A stretch of DNA of 64,000 nucleotides from Heloderma charlesbogerti (taxonomy: Eukaryota > Chordata > Lepidosauria > Squamata > Helodermatidae). A model generated the notes under the pieces. That model was not told the origin of the DNA and did not search any database. It saw only the letters and a program-made list of their open reading frames with translations. The DNA lies in NCBI GenBank assembly GCA_026122225.1, contig JANEZZ010001909.1, positions 620,001 through 684,000 of the forward strand, given 5' to 3'. Position 1 is the stretch's first letter, and each line of letters begins with the position of its first letter. Positions 23,931 to 36,500 of this stretch are shown piece after piece. The translations under genes were made by a program, and so were the position numbers.

Positions 23931-24528
23931 ACCATGCATTACCGGAAAAGACCACAGTGCCTTCGACCATGATGGGATGCACCAGAATGGGGCAAAGGAA
24001 ATACCCTTCCCTTGCACGCCACAGAAGACAGGGGCGCTGTGGGAGGCAGATGACCAACACCAGTGGCCTCTATTTGGGAATGGGGAGGGAGAAAAACAGT
24101 GGGACAACAGACACGTAGACTCAGCAGGGGAAAGTGGAGTGTGTGGCATCGACTGTCCTAGAAAGAGAACACAGGATCTCAGACCCACCTGGCCTGCATC
24201 CATCCACCTTCTCCCCCGATGCAGCAAAAATGGCAACAGTGCTGAAGGACCAGTTGGGGAAAGGCACAAGCCCTGCTAGGGCCAAGCTAAAAATTGGGAT
24301 GGGGGCTGCAGAGAGACCACAAGCCTCAGCAAGGGGATGAGGAGTGTTTTAGCTGAGTGAAGGCAATGCGGGGGGGAGGCCTGGCCTGTGAGATGGGAGA
24401 ATTATGCCCCCTCCCTCAATATTTTCTGTGGTCCTCTGTCGACTGGTCCGTGAGTTGCGTGCAGTGAAGAACAAGCGGCGGCCCTCGCCTCCTCTGTCCA
24501 GGGTGCGAGGTCCACTCCAGCGCCACCC

Positions 24529-27500
24529 TCAGAAGAGCTTGATGATGGATTTACGGGATTTCCCCACTCCAATCCACTTGACTGCGAAACAGAGAGGGAG
24601 GGGGAGAAACAGGATTGGGGAGATAAAGTGCGGGAGGCAAGTTCGTGAGAACCAAAAGCAGGCAGAAGGCAGAACACGGCACTTGCAGCAGGGGCGCTGA
24701 ACCACTTGCAGCCCGAGGGCCGAATTCAATTCCAGAGGAGCTCTCGGGGGCTGTGTTCCAGGGGTGGGAGGGCCCAGAGGCAAAGGGGGTGGGGCTAAAG
24801 ATACCAGCCTATTTTAGCTGAAAGCTCTCTTGTGCCAGGAACTAAGATGTAAGAGAGGCATTTCAACTGTTCAGAAAGCGGGAAAAACTGCACAAAAGTC
24901 AGGACATCACCAAACAATCAGTGGTCAGGGGGAAAGGAGCGTGGGAGAGATGGGAACTCTGAGTGGGCCGGATTTGACCTTCTACCCTGAAGTTCTGCAA
25001 CCCTGATTTACAGTGTATGGCCCCACGCTTGGGACAGACCCTGCGGAGACATCCCAAGCATTGACACTGGGGCCCTCCAGGACTCACCTGGCACCCCCAG
25101 GTAATCCTCGATGAAGCGGATGTAGCCCTGGGCTTCGGCGGGCAGGTCTCCGAAGGTGCGGGCTTCCTCAGTGCTGCACTGCCAGCCAGGGAGCACCTTG
25201 TACTCCACGGCCACCTTGTTCAGGAGCTCTTGGTTGGCTGTGAGTGCCAGCGGGAGGAAGAGAGGCTGTTATTATACGGCTTTATGAGCTGCTTCGATCC
25301 TTTCCCCAGAAAGCGGTATACAAATCTGTGCAATAAATCATGTTGTGCACTACTCTGGGTACTATTAGTAAAAGAGTGTGATATAAACAACACATTTATT
25401 TTTATTGTCTTCATCATCATTTATTACTGTGATTACAAGTGCTAACCTTGCCCAATCTCCTACGTTGGCTTTTTTCCATGCTTCAGTAGATACTACTTTG
25501 CCACAGAGAGAGAGAGAGAAGATGCCCCGGTACTATCTCTCAGTCTAACCTACCTTGCAGGGTTGTTGAGAGTATAAAGAGGGGGTGGGGAGAGAAGAAC
25601 CATGTATGCAACCTTGTACTGCTTGGAGGAATGATGGGATATACACACATCATCATAATGATAAGGAGAACGAGAAATCGGAGGTTGACAGAACTCAGTT
25701 GTATTTTCCCTAGTGCAATATTATTGTTCCGCTTTTAGATTCAGGCCAGAAGTTTAACCAGTGGTGCCATTTCGTCAGGAAAAGACAACCTGGTGTCCTT
25801 CCAATGTTTTGGACTACAACTCCCATCATGCTTGACCACTGGCCATGCTGGCTGGGGTTGATGGATCCAAAAAAGGAGAGAAACATCTCAGGCAGGATGC
25901 AAAGATTTTATTAATGGAAAGCCTGATGCGTTTTGGCCTCTTTTCGTATTTTGAGGCCTTCTTCAAGGGATCATAAACAGTCAGCAGAGATGCTTATAAC
26001 AAACGTCTCCTGCTGTACTTCACAGACAACCCAGCAGGAGACGTTTGTTATAATAATCTCTGCAAGAGTTTTTTTTTTATAACCCTTTGAAGAAGGCCTC
26101 AAAATAAGAAAAGGGGCTTTCCATTAATAAAAACTTTGCATCGTGCTTGAGACATTTCCTTTTCTGGGTCTACCTCAGATGCCCACCAGCCTTTGCACTC
26201 CTGGGGTGACAGAAGTTTTAGTCCAAAACGTTGGGAGGGCACCAGATCACCTACCCCTGCGTTAGGTCATTTTAGACTCTGGACTTCATGGTCTCTTGGT
26301 AGCAGGTGGTGTTCTGATGGTCATACGCATTACTTCTCTTCGAAATGTGGTCAATCAGCCCTGCTGTGTTTGGCCCCCCCCCCCGCTCATTCTGCCTAAC
26401 CTCTTAGGCTCTGCTCCCTAGCCAAGACGGAGAAGGCAGCAGAAGTGTCAGCACGTCCGCCCCGCCCCCACTTCAAAAGCTCTCCTCTGCATTTAGCCTT
26501 GACAGAAACGTGTCAGGGTTTAAACTGGCCCAGCAATGCCATCTACTGTTTGGGAACAGTCTTGCAGAGAACAGGCGGGTTGACCCAGATTACTCAAGAG
26601 CAGGGATGTCCATCGCTTGGAAATTCCGCCCTTTTGGGGCGCGATGAAGTTCTGCTGCCTGCCTGATTCTGCGGGCCACAGGTTTTCCCTGAACTCTGGG
26701 GACTTTTTGCTTGGGGGGGGGTTGGTCCGCAATTGCGCAAATACAGATTTACACAAATTGTGGCCTGCACTTGGGCAGATTGCATATGTAATTCACATAA
26801 TTTGCACAAGTTGCTGCCAAAATTTGCATAATATGTGAAATCACGTCTGTACTTTGAGCAGTTTGTACAAATTGAAAAACATGGAAAATCAACTAACTGC
26901 CCTGATTTGCTGAAGACCGAGTCGGGCAAGTTAGCGGAAAACGGATCAAAGTCTGGGTGGGGGGTGGGGATGGCAACCAATGAAAGCTCTTCGAGCTCCA
27001 CCTCCCAAAAGGATTCCTCCAACATCTCTACTCAGGAGCAAAGAGAACCCACAAGAGCATAAAAACTGTGAAGGCCAGAACCACCCTCTCTCCCACAACT
27101 AGTTCTCGCAACTCTATGCCCACAACATCACCTGGGAAGTAAGGAATCCGTTTCTCATCCAGCCGGTACTCCACACCCACTTTGATCTCCTCAAAAGTGT
27201 CCAGGATATCCAGCTTGGTCACGGCTAGGCTATGGATAAGACCAGAGAATGAAGATTACGGGGCTGGGAACATCCAACCAGGTTAAAATGATGCTGGAAA
27301 TAACATTCCATGACAACGCTCTCCCCCAGCTTTGGAATCCTGAGACACACTGGGTGTGTTTGCACACTGAGGTAAAAGCCAGGAACTCTGGCTTAATAGC
27401 TACAATGGTCTGGTTCACACGTAACGAAGCCAGAAATAACGCGCAAACAAACATGCCTGTGCATGCTGCCTGACTGCTTCTGCTTAGCTCATCCTGCCAG

Positions 27501-30500
27501 CTTTTTCCTGGTTTGCTGAACAAACCACGGAACCTCTGGTCATGGTTTGTCTGAACCTAACAAGCCAGAAACATAAGACAGGGTTTGTTTGTGCCTACTT
27601 ATTCTGGCTTTTCAGGAGAGGAACGGGCCAGAATTTTGGTTTATCGTTATGGGCGAATCAGCCTAATGTGAATGCCTGTCGTTTGCTCTTCTCTTTGCAT
27701 GAGCGGGTAAACAAAGCAGGCAGGGATAGCTTTGCATGATATCCAAACCTGGGATGGAAGTTTATGGTGCCCAAACAAATTGGGATCGTAAACATGGGTG
27801 GTTTGGTGTTGCTTTTCTAACCCACGTTTCAGTTCATTGTTATCAGACACATCATACATAATTAATCTCAACAGCAATGATATAAGCTAGCTCTGCAAAC
27901 CACAACTTCAAAGTACAACAGATATTCTTAAGACCATGTTGTCAAAAGGTCTATCGGTGCTGAGCCAGGCCTACACTTGCTCCAGAACTGAATAAATAAA
28001 ACCCAGCTCTGTTGAAGTGTCTCCATTGTGTTCTCCCTTCCTTCCCGTAAAGGTTTATATGCTGTGATTTTATTCATTATCATACTATTCCATATTTTCA
28101 TCTCCATTGACTTAGAGATGACAGAAGGGCAGATTTCCAACCTTTTGACAATAATATGCATGCAAGTAAACAATACAGTATGTTCTTTCCTTACAAGTCT
28201 ATCTACTGCCTTTAACAAAATAACTTGATGGGTCAGTGTGATACTACAACTTCTTATCTCTCCAGTTCCTTGTACAATATTTAAACCATGGCTTGTTGTT
28301 GGTTTACGAATCCTGCCTTGTTTTGAGTGCAATAAATTAGAATCTGGGGTTCAGATGTCATGCAAAGCTATCCCTATTCGCACGAAGAGAGAAGTGAATG
28401 GGTTGTGTACATGAACTTGCTGTTTGTTCAGATTGTGGTTTAATAAACCAGGATTCCCGGAATTATTATGTGTGAATGTGGCCACTATATACTCCCCACT
28501 TAAAAGTCAACCTTGCTTTGACTCCACTCAGTTCTCCCTTTCACTTCAGCAGCTGCTGAAGCCCTTGAAAGCAGATGTTAATGCTTCTCCAGAGCCATTA
28601 AGTCCTCTTTTGACTGGCACTCTCTGCTGCTTCACAAAATGTTGCTTTAAGTTAAGTGAACAGCGCTAAAGTGTAGTGAAGAGCACTACGTGGCTCATTC
28701 TTTACTGGTCAGCAGGTGGTGCTATTCTACACAGAAGGTCTAAGATAGTATACTACATTAGGGAAACCCTTCAGCTGGGAGAGGGAGAAAAGTTTCCTGT
28801 TGGTTTACTCTTGCGACGTGGTGATGTAACGGGTTCGAGGGGGAGGCTTACGCGCTGAAACCGTTGATCATGTGGGCATATTTCACCAGTACAAGATCAA
28901 GCCAGCCACAGCGGCGCTTCCGGCCCGTGGTCACGCCAAATTCCCGTCCCCGCGACTGCAGCTGCTCGCCGATCTCCTGCAAGGTGACACAAAAGGGAAA
29001 TTGTTGGAACTGCAGGCGAATCACCCTGCCCTCCTCCTGAAGTCTCCATCGGGGCGGGCAGCCCAGCCTGCAAAAGAGAGAAATGGATCGAGTCCACACG
29101 GGCGGGTCAGAATCCCATGCAGAACCCCCACTGCCTGTCAGGAATGAATCTGAGAGTGTCGATATGTCTGGCAGCTCAGGTTCAGAATCAGAACGGGAAC
29201 AGCCAGAGCAGAGGGAGGCAGCCCACCCAGTGGAGGAGGAGGAAGGAGGCCAGCGGTGTGAGTTGAGGGACGCTAGGGTCCGTTGCAGAGCGAAGCGGGA
29301 GAAGTCAGGGGCAGGGCTCAGACGCTCTGCCAGGTTGGCCACTCGTGGAAGCCAACGTAGGAGGGAGGAGCATCTCTGCGAAGCTAGTCTGGCCGTGAAG
29401 TTCTTGCCCAGACTGCTGGCAACTTTCCTAACTTCCACTTTGTATCCTCTCTTGATATTCCTAGATGTGTGGATCAGCTGGTTCAGTGAAGTCTGAGAGT
29501 TTCCTAGAATTTGCATTTGTAACGAAGCTAGTTGTTAACCAATAAAGTATCCTCTTCCTACCAATAAAATAGGAAGAGGACAGAGGAACGTGATACCACC
29601 CCACCTGCCTTCTCTCACGCATCCCTATGATATCAAGTGTGTGTGTGTGCCTGTGTGCTGTGCATATTGGGTGGGGCTGAAGGCAAAAGGGGAGGAGCCA
29701 AACAGGAGGGGTCATAGGTAAAAGGGGAGGAGCCAAACACACCAGCAAATTGTAGCTTAAAGCGCTTAACTGCCAGTAATTAAGTCTTAGGAGAGATGTT
29801 TCAACCTTTCAGAATGGGGAAAAAACCGCACAACCACCAAACCATTGGTGGTTGGGGGAAAGGGGGTGGGGCCACCTGGGGACTCCAAGCAGGCCAGAGT
29901 CTGGGCCTGAGATTCCACACTCACATTGTCCTGTTCAGTGGGGAAGGTCCCGACACCCACGCGGGTCGTGTACGCTTTCACCACGCCGTAGACCTTGCCA
30001 ATGTAGTGCGGGGGGATGCCGAGGCCGGTACAGACGCCCCCCACTGTGCAATTGGAGGACGTCACGAATGGGTAGGTACCTTGGGGATAGGTGAGAAAGG
30101 CGGCTGGGTCAGGCAGGAGACTGGAAACTGGTCAGAGGGGGCAGGGCTGCAACTCAATGGTAGAGCACCAGCTTTGCATTCAGAAGGTCCCAGGTTCTAT
30201 CCCCTGCATCTCCAGGGAAAGCCCCCCAGCTAATGCTGCTTTTAAACACATGTTTTGGCAACTCCCAGTAATTCCATCTTTTGGGGAGGAATTATACAGA
30301 TAAATTTGGTACTAGAACTGCCGTTAATATTCTCCGACATACACGCTCTTTTACTTGCAACATGGAAATTAATGAACGGTTAGAGTAACTGGATTCTCCA
30401 TGCCCTTTTGACAGCTAAAGGATTGATATTACGACACTGGAAGGATCAACGCTCACCTCCTCTAATGCAATGGATTGAGGACCTTACAGTGCTTTCAACA

Positions 30501-33500
30501 TGTGAACAATTTGGATAGTTGGTCCCCTTTTGTTGAAACCCATGTATAAATGCTAGTAAGAGTGCAATCCTATTGTGATGACTGTAAGCCTCTGAACTGG
30601 GAGACTTACGGTCATCCACTGCAGAGCAGGAGTAGTGGCAGAAGGGATCATTGCCTCCCCACTCCTCCCACTCTGCATTTTTGCTAGATGGGCTTTTTTG
30701 CCTGTCTAGCAAAGGCATTTCAGAGGGGGAGGGAAGGAGTTGTAGTGCGACGCCTCTGGAGGGCCCCAGGTTGGGGGAAAGCTGATATGCAATACATAAA
30801 GCTAGAGCGACACACACATTCCTGAGGGGTTGGGGCAAAAGAAGGTGCTCACCAAAATCTATGTCCAACAATGCAGCATTTGCTCCTTCAACCAGTATCT
30901 TTTTGGGCGGGCCATGCAGGGCTTGGTACATGAAATAAACGCCATCCTTCACCAATGGGCGGATCTTCTCAGCATAGGTCTGCCAATTAATAATAATCCT
31001 TAGAAGAGATGAGGTTTGGCCCTATCCAAGGAAAGAGCTTGGTGCTTTATTTATTCGGAAAGGAACAAGTGCTGGGGCTCATACCAGTGGGGATGTATGA
31101 CACAGAAGTCAGCACCTCAAGAATCTTCAGCTTCAATAAAAAAAAAATAAAGCTTCTAAGCCTTATGATGTGCAGGCTCTATTCAGATGCCACACTGACC
31201 CATGGTTAAAGAAGCTGACTGAATTGACAAGCCAGCAAGCCAGGACACACAGTTTGCAAGCCACCATTTGTGGTCGCTGCAGCATGGTGGGATATCTGGA
31301 TCGACAAAGCAACGTTTGGGCCACTGCTCCACCCCCAGAGGCTCTCACACCATAAAAACGGGAGCGCCAAGCAGACGGAAAACTACAACAGGCAAGCAGC
31401 TCTAAACCGTGGCTTGCCTGCCCTTTCGGAAGGTCGAGCCACGGTTTGCATTTTGAAGAAAGGTTAGCACAAACCATTTGTGTGCACGGAAGGGTGTCTA
31501 TGTGTGTGGAAGGGTGTCTACGTGCGTGCGTGCACAGAGGGGTATCTATTGGTGTGCGCTGAGAGATATCTATTTGTTTGCATGGGTTTGTGTCTGTGTG
31601 TGCATGAGTGTGCATGGAGGGATGTCTACTGTGTGTGTGTATGTGAATGGGTGTGCGCAGAGGGCTGTTTATTTCTGCGTGGTGTCTATGCGCACACGGG
31701 CACGGAGGGATGTCTGTGCGTGCACACGTGTTTACTTGCATGTGAAAGGTGTGTGTGTGTGGGGTGCACTTGTGTCTCCAAATTCCATGTAAATGAACGC
31801 TACCAGGTGAAACATCAGAAGCTGTGGGGTAGTGGAAGCAGGGTGCAGGAGGAAGAGACGTAGGCTTTTTGGGGGCAAGGGACTCAGGAGGTGCACCCCC
31901 TTCCTCCCAGCTGCCATTCCTCACCTTCAACTGCTGAAGCTCCGCCTCCGTGTCAATGTTGAGAGCTGGATATGTTGCTTTGTATTGCTGGGCCAAGACC
32001 TTGAACCTGAGAGAAAGGCACGGGGTCATGGCTGCTGAGGTAGTTATGCTCCAACCTCTTACCCATATGAGGTCAATTATGATTTAATAGATTTATAGCC
32101 CACTTTTCAGGGTAAAAAAAAAACCTCACAAAGCAAATTATAACTTAAATTAAAAAACATAATCAAACCCTAAAAACAATATTCAATACATAAAATGACA
32201 TTCCCCAACCTGGCACCTTCTAGAGGTGTCAGACTACAACTCCTATCATCCCCAGCCAGCATGCCCCAGATGGGAGCTGTAGTCCAACACCTCTGGAGGG
32301 TGCTGGGTTGGAGAGGCTGCATTAAAATGACAAGACATAAGAAATGACACAGCAGCAGATAAAACCTTAGTTAAAGGCAGAGTCTACTAAAATTAACACA
32401 GTGAACACTGGAATGAATAAGTCTTTAAAATCCTCCAAACAGCCAGCAAAGAGGTGGCTGTACACATTTTCTAGGGAAAGGCATTCCAAAGGTGTGGGGC
32501 CACCACTGAATAGGCCCTGCCCCTGGCTCTCACCAATTTCACAGTTCTTATTGGTGGACCGGCACAGCAGGGCCTCAGATTCTTATCTTAAAGCTCCCAT
32601 TCCAGAGTCCTCATCCTGGTCTATCCTCCGTCAAGCTCTCCCTCCTTCCCATCTCCCCCAGCCATCAACTCACTTCTTGGAAAACTCATTAAAATCAGCC
32701 AGCAGGTCGCAGATGCGCAGGCCGGTTCGGGAGGCCTTGGAGGAATAGGCGGGTCCAATCCCCTTCTTGGTGGTGCCGAGGCTGCAAGAGGAAGCGGAGT
32801 GACATCCCTTCCATGGGAACCCCTCGCATCAGTTGTGGGACACCGCCCCCCCCCCACACACACACACTAGAGCTGACAGTGGCTGATCATAACCAGCCGA
32901 TTTCCAGGGTTTTTAAACTAAAAAAAAACACGTTGCTGGAAGCTGGTCCTGAAGTTCCAAAGAGCTATCGGTAGCGAGGCAGTTACTAAACAATCGAGAT
33001 TTAAACTGCACTCTCTTTCTGCTCGTGGTTCTATGCTTCTTTGGTTGTGCCACACTCGTGCTTTGCACCTCCAAAAAGATTGGAGGAGATTGCATCCCAC
33101 AGAAGTCACTGTTTGCACTGCCAGCTGCTAAGACGGGGGAGGCAACATGGTGCCCTCCAGATGTTTTGGCCTGCGACTCCCACAATCCCTGATCACTAGC
33201 CGTGCTGGCTGAGGCTGATGGGAGTTGCAGTCCAAAACACTTGGAGGGTGCCATGTTGCCTACCCCTGAAGGCATCCATGTACTACATTCTTGGCTTGAC
33301 TAAAGCAAAATCAATCCTGGCAAGCAAGGGGAAAATAAGGGAGACTGAACACTGCCGTAAAGTAAGTTTGAGCAGATTTAGCATGCCTGTTAATTGTCTC
33401 AGGAGTCCTACATTTTGCCTGTCCTCCATCCCTGCGGTTCTCCTTCTTGCTAGTTCACCTGCTGCTTCATTTATTCCATCACAACATGCCTGGGACATCC

Positions 33501-36500
33501 CCATGCCACAAAAACCACACCCTCTACCTGGGAGGAAAATTCAAGCAATGCTGCCAGCATGCCCCAACACCCCTCTTACTTTTTGCCAGCCTGCTGTTGT
33601 CTTTGCTGTTCTTGGATTCCATCCACAGCCTGGTGGAAATTGAACACTGGTTCGGCAAAAAGAGGAAAAGCAAAAGGAGAGATGTCACCTATCTCCTTTC
33701 TGTTCTCCACCCCTCCCCAATTCCTGCTAGTCCTGAGAATCTGAGACTCACCCAGATGGGCACGATCAGAAATCACCGTCCGAGACTCCCAGCCTTCCAG
33801 CCCTAGGGAAACAGCACAGGAAGAGAGTAAACAAACAAGCAAACACCAAAGCAGGGGGTGGGACTAGATGACCTCCCAAGATACCCCTTCCAGACTGCCA
33901 CAGGAGAGAGGAGGCTCACTCACCTGGCCCTTTCTTCAGATTCTTCTCAGCTTCCTCAAAGAGGCCAGGTAAGTGGATGACAACACCGTTCCCTGAGAGA
34001 AAAACCACAGCAGACTCCTAAGTGCCCATGTGGAAAGAGTTAAGGGAAAACCCGCCCACCCCCATCTAGGGAATGTGTTTCGATTTTGGGGCAATGTGTA
34101 GAGCCGGGGTGGGAAATACGCAGGCCTCCCCGCCTCCCCCCACGCAGCCCAAACTGCCTTGATGAATTCAGTGGCAAGAGCCCCGTACCAAAACAATGTG
34201 TGTGTTTTTAATGACGGTGTTAGTGCTACGGAACACAAAAAGGGTCAAATATAGCTTCAAAACAGGCTACACGTGAGCTGTTTAGCACTCCATAAAGCTA
34301 ACAGCTATTTCTTTTTTAAAAACCAAAACACTTCTTTAGGGGGCTGCCCATGGGGGAAGGATTTGAGGGGTGAAAATGCCCCCCCATAGTTGCCCCCCCC
34401 ACTGGTGTAGAAAAATGGGAGAATCTATGGCAGGAAAGCCCACAGCAGGGATAAGGGGGTGGCGGAGGGAGAGAATAAACAGTGCCAGAGGTCAGCCAAC
34501 TGGTCTGCGGGTGGGGCTGGTATTTAAGCCTAAATTTCCTACCCCGACCCTCTTTGCCTCAGATTCCGCTGCCTCTCATGGCCGCGGTGACGTACAAGGA
34601 TTCTCACCGATGAACGAAGTGGCGCTGTGGTTGATAACCCCACTGGGCAAGAGGTGGAAATCATATTCAACCGAATCCACCACTACGGTGTGCCCGGCAT
34701 TATTGCCACCCTGCAGAGAGACACAATCACAGAGGCATGGAGAGAACGTCTCACAGTTGCCACCCCCCTCTCCTTCTACTTCTACTTCTAAATCTACTTC
34801 TGTCCTGGCACAGAGGAGCATCGGAAGCTCTCTTGCACTGTATCAGACCACTGCTCCATCTAGCCCAATACTGACTATGCTGGTGGGCACTTCAGGCAAG
34901 GGTTTCAAGCAAGAGCAGTTCCTGACCCTACCTGGAGATGCCGGGGATCAAACCTGGGACCTACTGATTGCAAAGCAGGGGCTCTACCACAGGACTACAG
35001 CCCCTCCCTGTTCCCCGATGCCCAAATAAAACCAGCCTTTTTATCTTATTTTTTTTAAGGATTTAATTTTTTTTTTTACAGGATGGTTGCTTGTCACCCG
35101 CCCAGTGAATGCTTCTTACAGGGTGGATTAATATAATATATTAAATTAATTATTTCATCAAGCATCTTTCTCCCTCTGACGGTACTTGGAGAAGAGGCAG
35201 GCTGCGAGGACGTGCTCCTTCAGATATCTGGGCTCCGAGCCAAGTACATCAGGTCTTCCTTTTTTCCAAACTTCCACTTTCAAGTCATTGTTGCTTTTTT
35301 TTTTTTTTTAGTTCTGCTCTTGCACCCGCATCCCAACAGTTCCCTCTGAATGCCTGCGGAGCAAGGTTTGACCTGTCTTAAGCGGTGGATAAACCTCCTA
35401 AATAGCCTGAAGGTGAAAGAAGGCACTGCTGTCTACAACTTCGGCCTGATTCTCCTAAAAGCAGCACTGGGTCCAAAAGCATTCCACAGCTCAGACAAGG
35501 TCACAAAAACTTTTCTATCACAGGCACGCTAATCCCCTCCCAGTTGAATGCTGTTATTCTTGACTGGCTAGTGGACAAAATCTCTCCATGCTGCCTTTGA
35601 TTCACTCTTTACAGCACATATTTACTCAGAGGTACATCAGAGGCCCGGTTTGGATACGATAAGCCATGGAGAACCTTCGCTTATCGTTTACCAGCAGCAT
35701 GTTCACAGATGCCATCTGATCGCTCCCGCTTGGCTCCTTCAGCCGTTCAGCAACGGCTAAACACACCACAGACCTGCCGCTGAGCCAGAGTTCTGAACCA
35801 GGAACTCTGGCTTGTCTCTCCCCAAATGAGCTAGGGTGTGAAGCCAACAACAAACCACAGATTATGACTCTGGCTTGTTTGGCGAGAGAGAAGCCAGAGG
35901 TGCCAGTTTGGACGTCCTGATATGCAAACCTGTTGGCTCCAGGCTTTTGAGGGCCTTGGGCAAGACACTTTAAATGTGCCCCCTCCCTCAGTGAGTGGCC
36001 TTTCTCACCGCCATTGTCACCAGCTTCTCTTGCTCCTCCTCCACTTTCTCATCATTGCTACCACTTGCTTGCTTGACAGGCAGAGCGAGAGCCAGGGAGT
36101 GAGTAGGCCTGCTCCTCCGTCTCACCACCAGCATTGTCTGGGCCACAGCAAGGGGTGAGTGAACAAGCAGGCTGAAAGGGTAAACAGGAGGAGCAACTCC
36201 AGGGGGCTGTGGTCAGTGGGCCCCTATTGGGGTGTGGGCCCTTGGTAGGTGCCTCACCAGGCCCACCTTTGGCGCCAGCCCTGCACAGATGGAGGATCCA
36301 TGGCTTGTTTAACCAGACCCACTTGCATTAGAAGACAAGGGGGAGCAATTGATCCTGATAAACCAGGGTTTCCCACAACACTGGCTTAGCGTGACATCTG
36401 AACTGAACCGCTGTGCTCAGCTGGATTCACTCCCTAGTTGGTGTGCTTGCATTACAACCCCAGCGCACACTTACCGGAGAGAAACCTTTATTGCCGGGGG

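Larger units (their letters stand above)
20994..24528. other. Tail-to-tail interval of GNG3 and the ADSS-type gene
   Basis: Carries both 3' UTRs, two fold-back MITEs, a 'tgtttggaacaagcc' half-palindromic repeat (23330-23490) and a ~320-bp repeat copy. No exon found. Confidence 0.7.

Noticed and set aside
30143..30215. Functional tRNA-Ala gene
   Set aside because: A and B boxes are present but stems carry mismatches, and a longer relative with a SINE body exists at 34827-35018.
31163..32029. 288-codon minus-strand ORF
   Set aside because: Only its first codons are real (ADSS exon 7). The remainder is intron read through the TG/CA minisatellite, giving His/Thr repeats.
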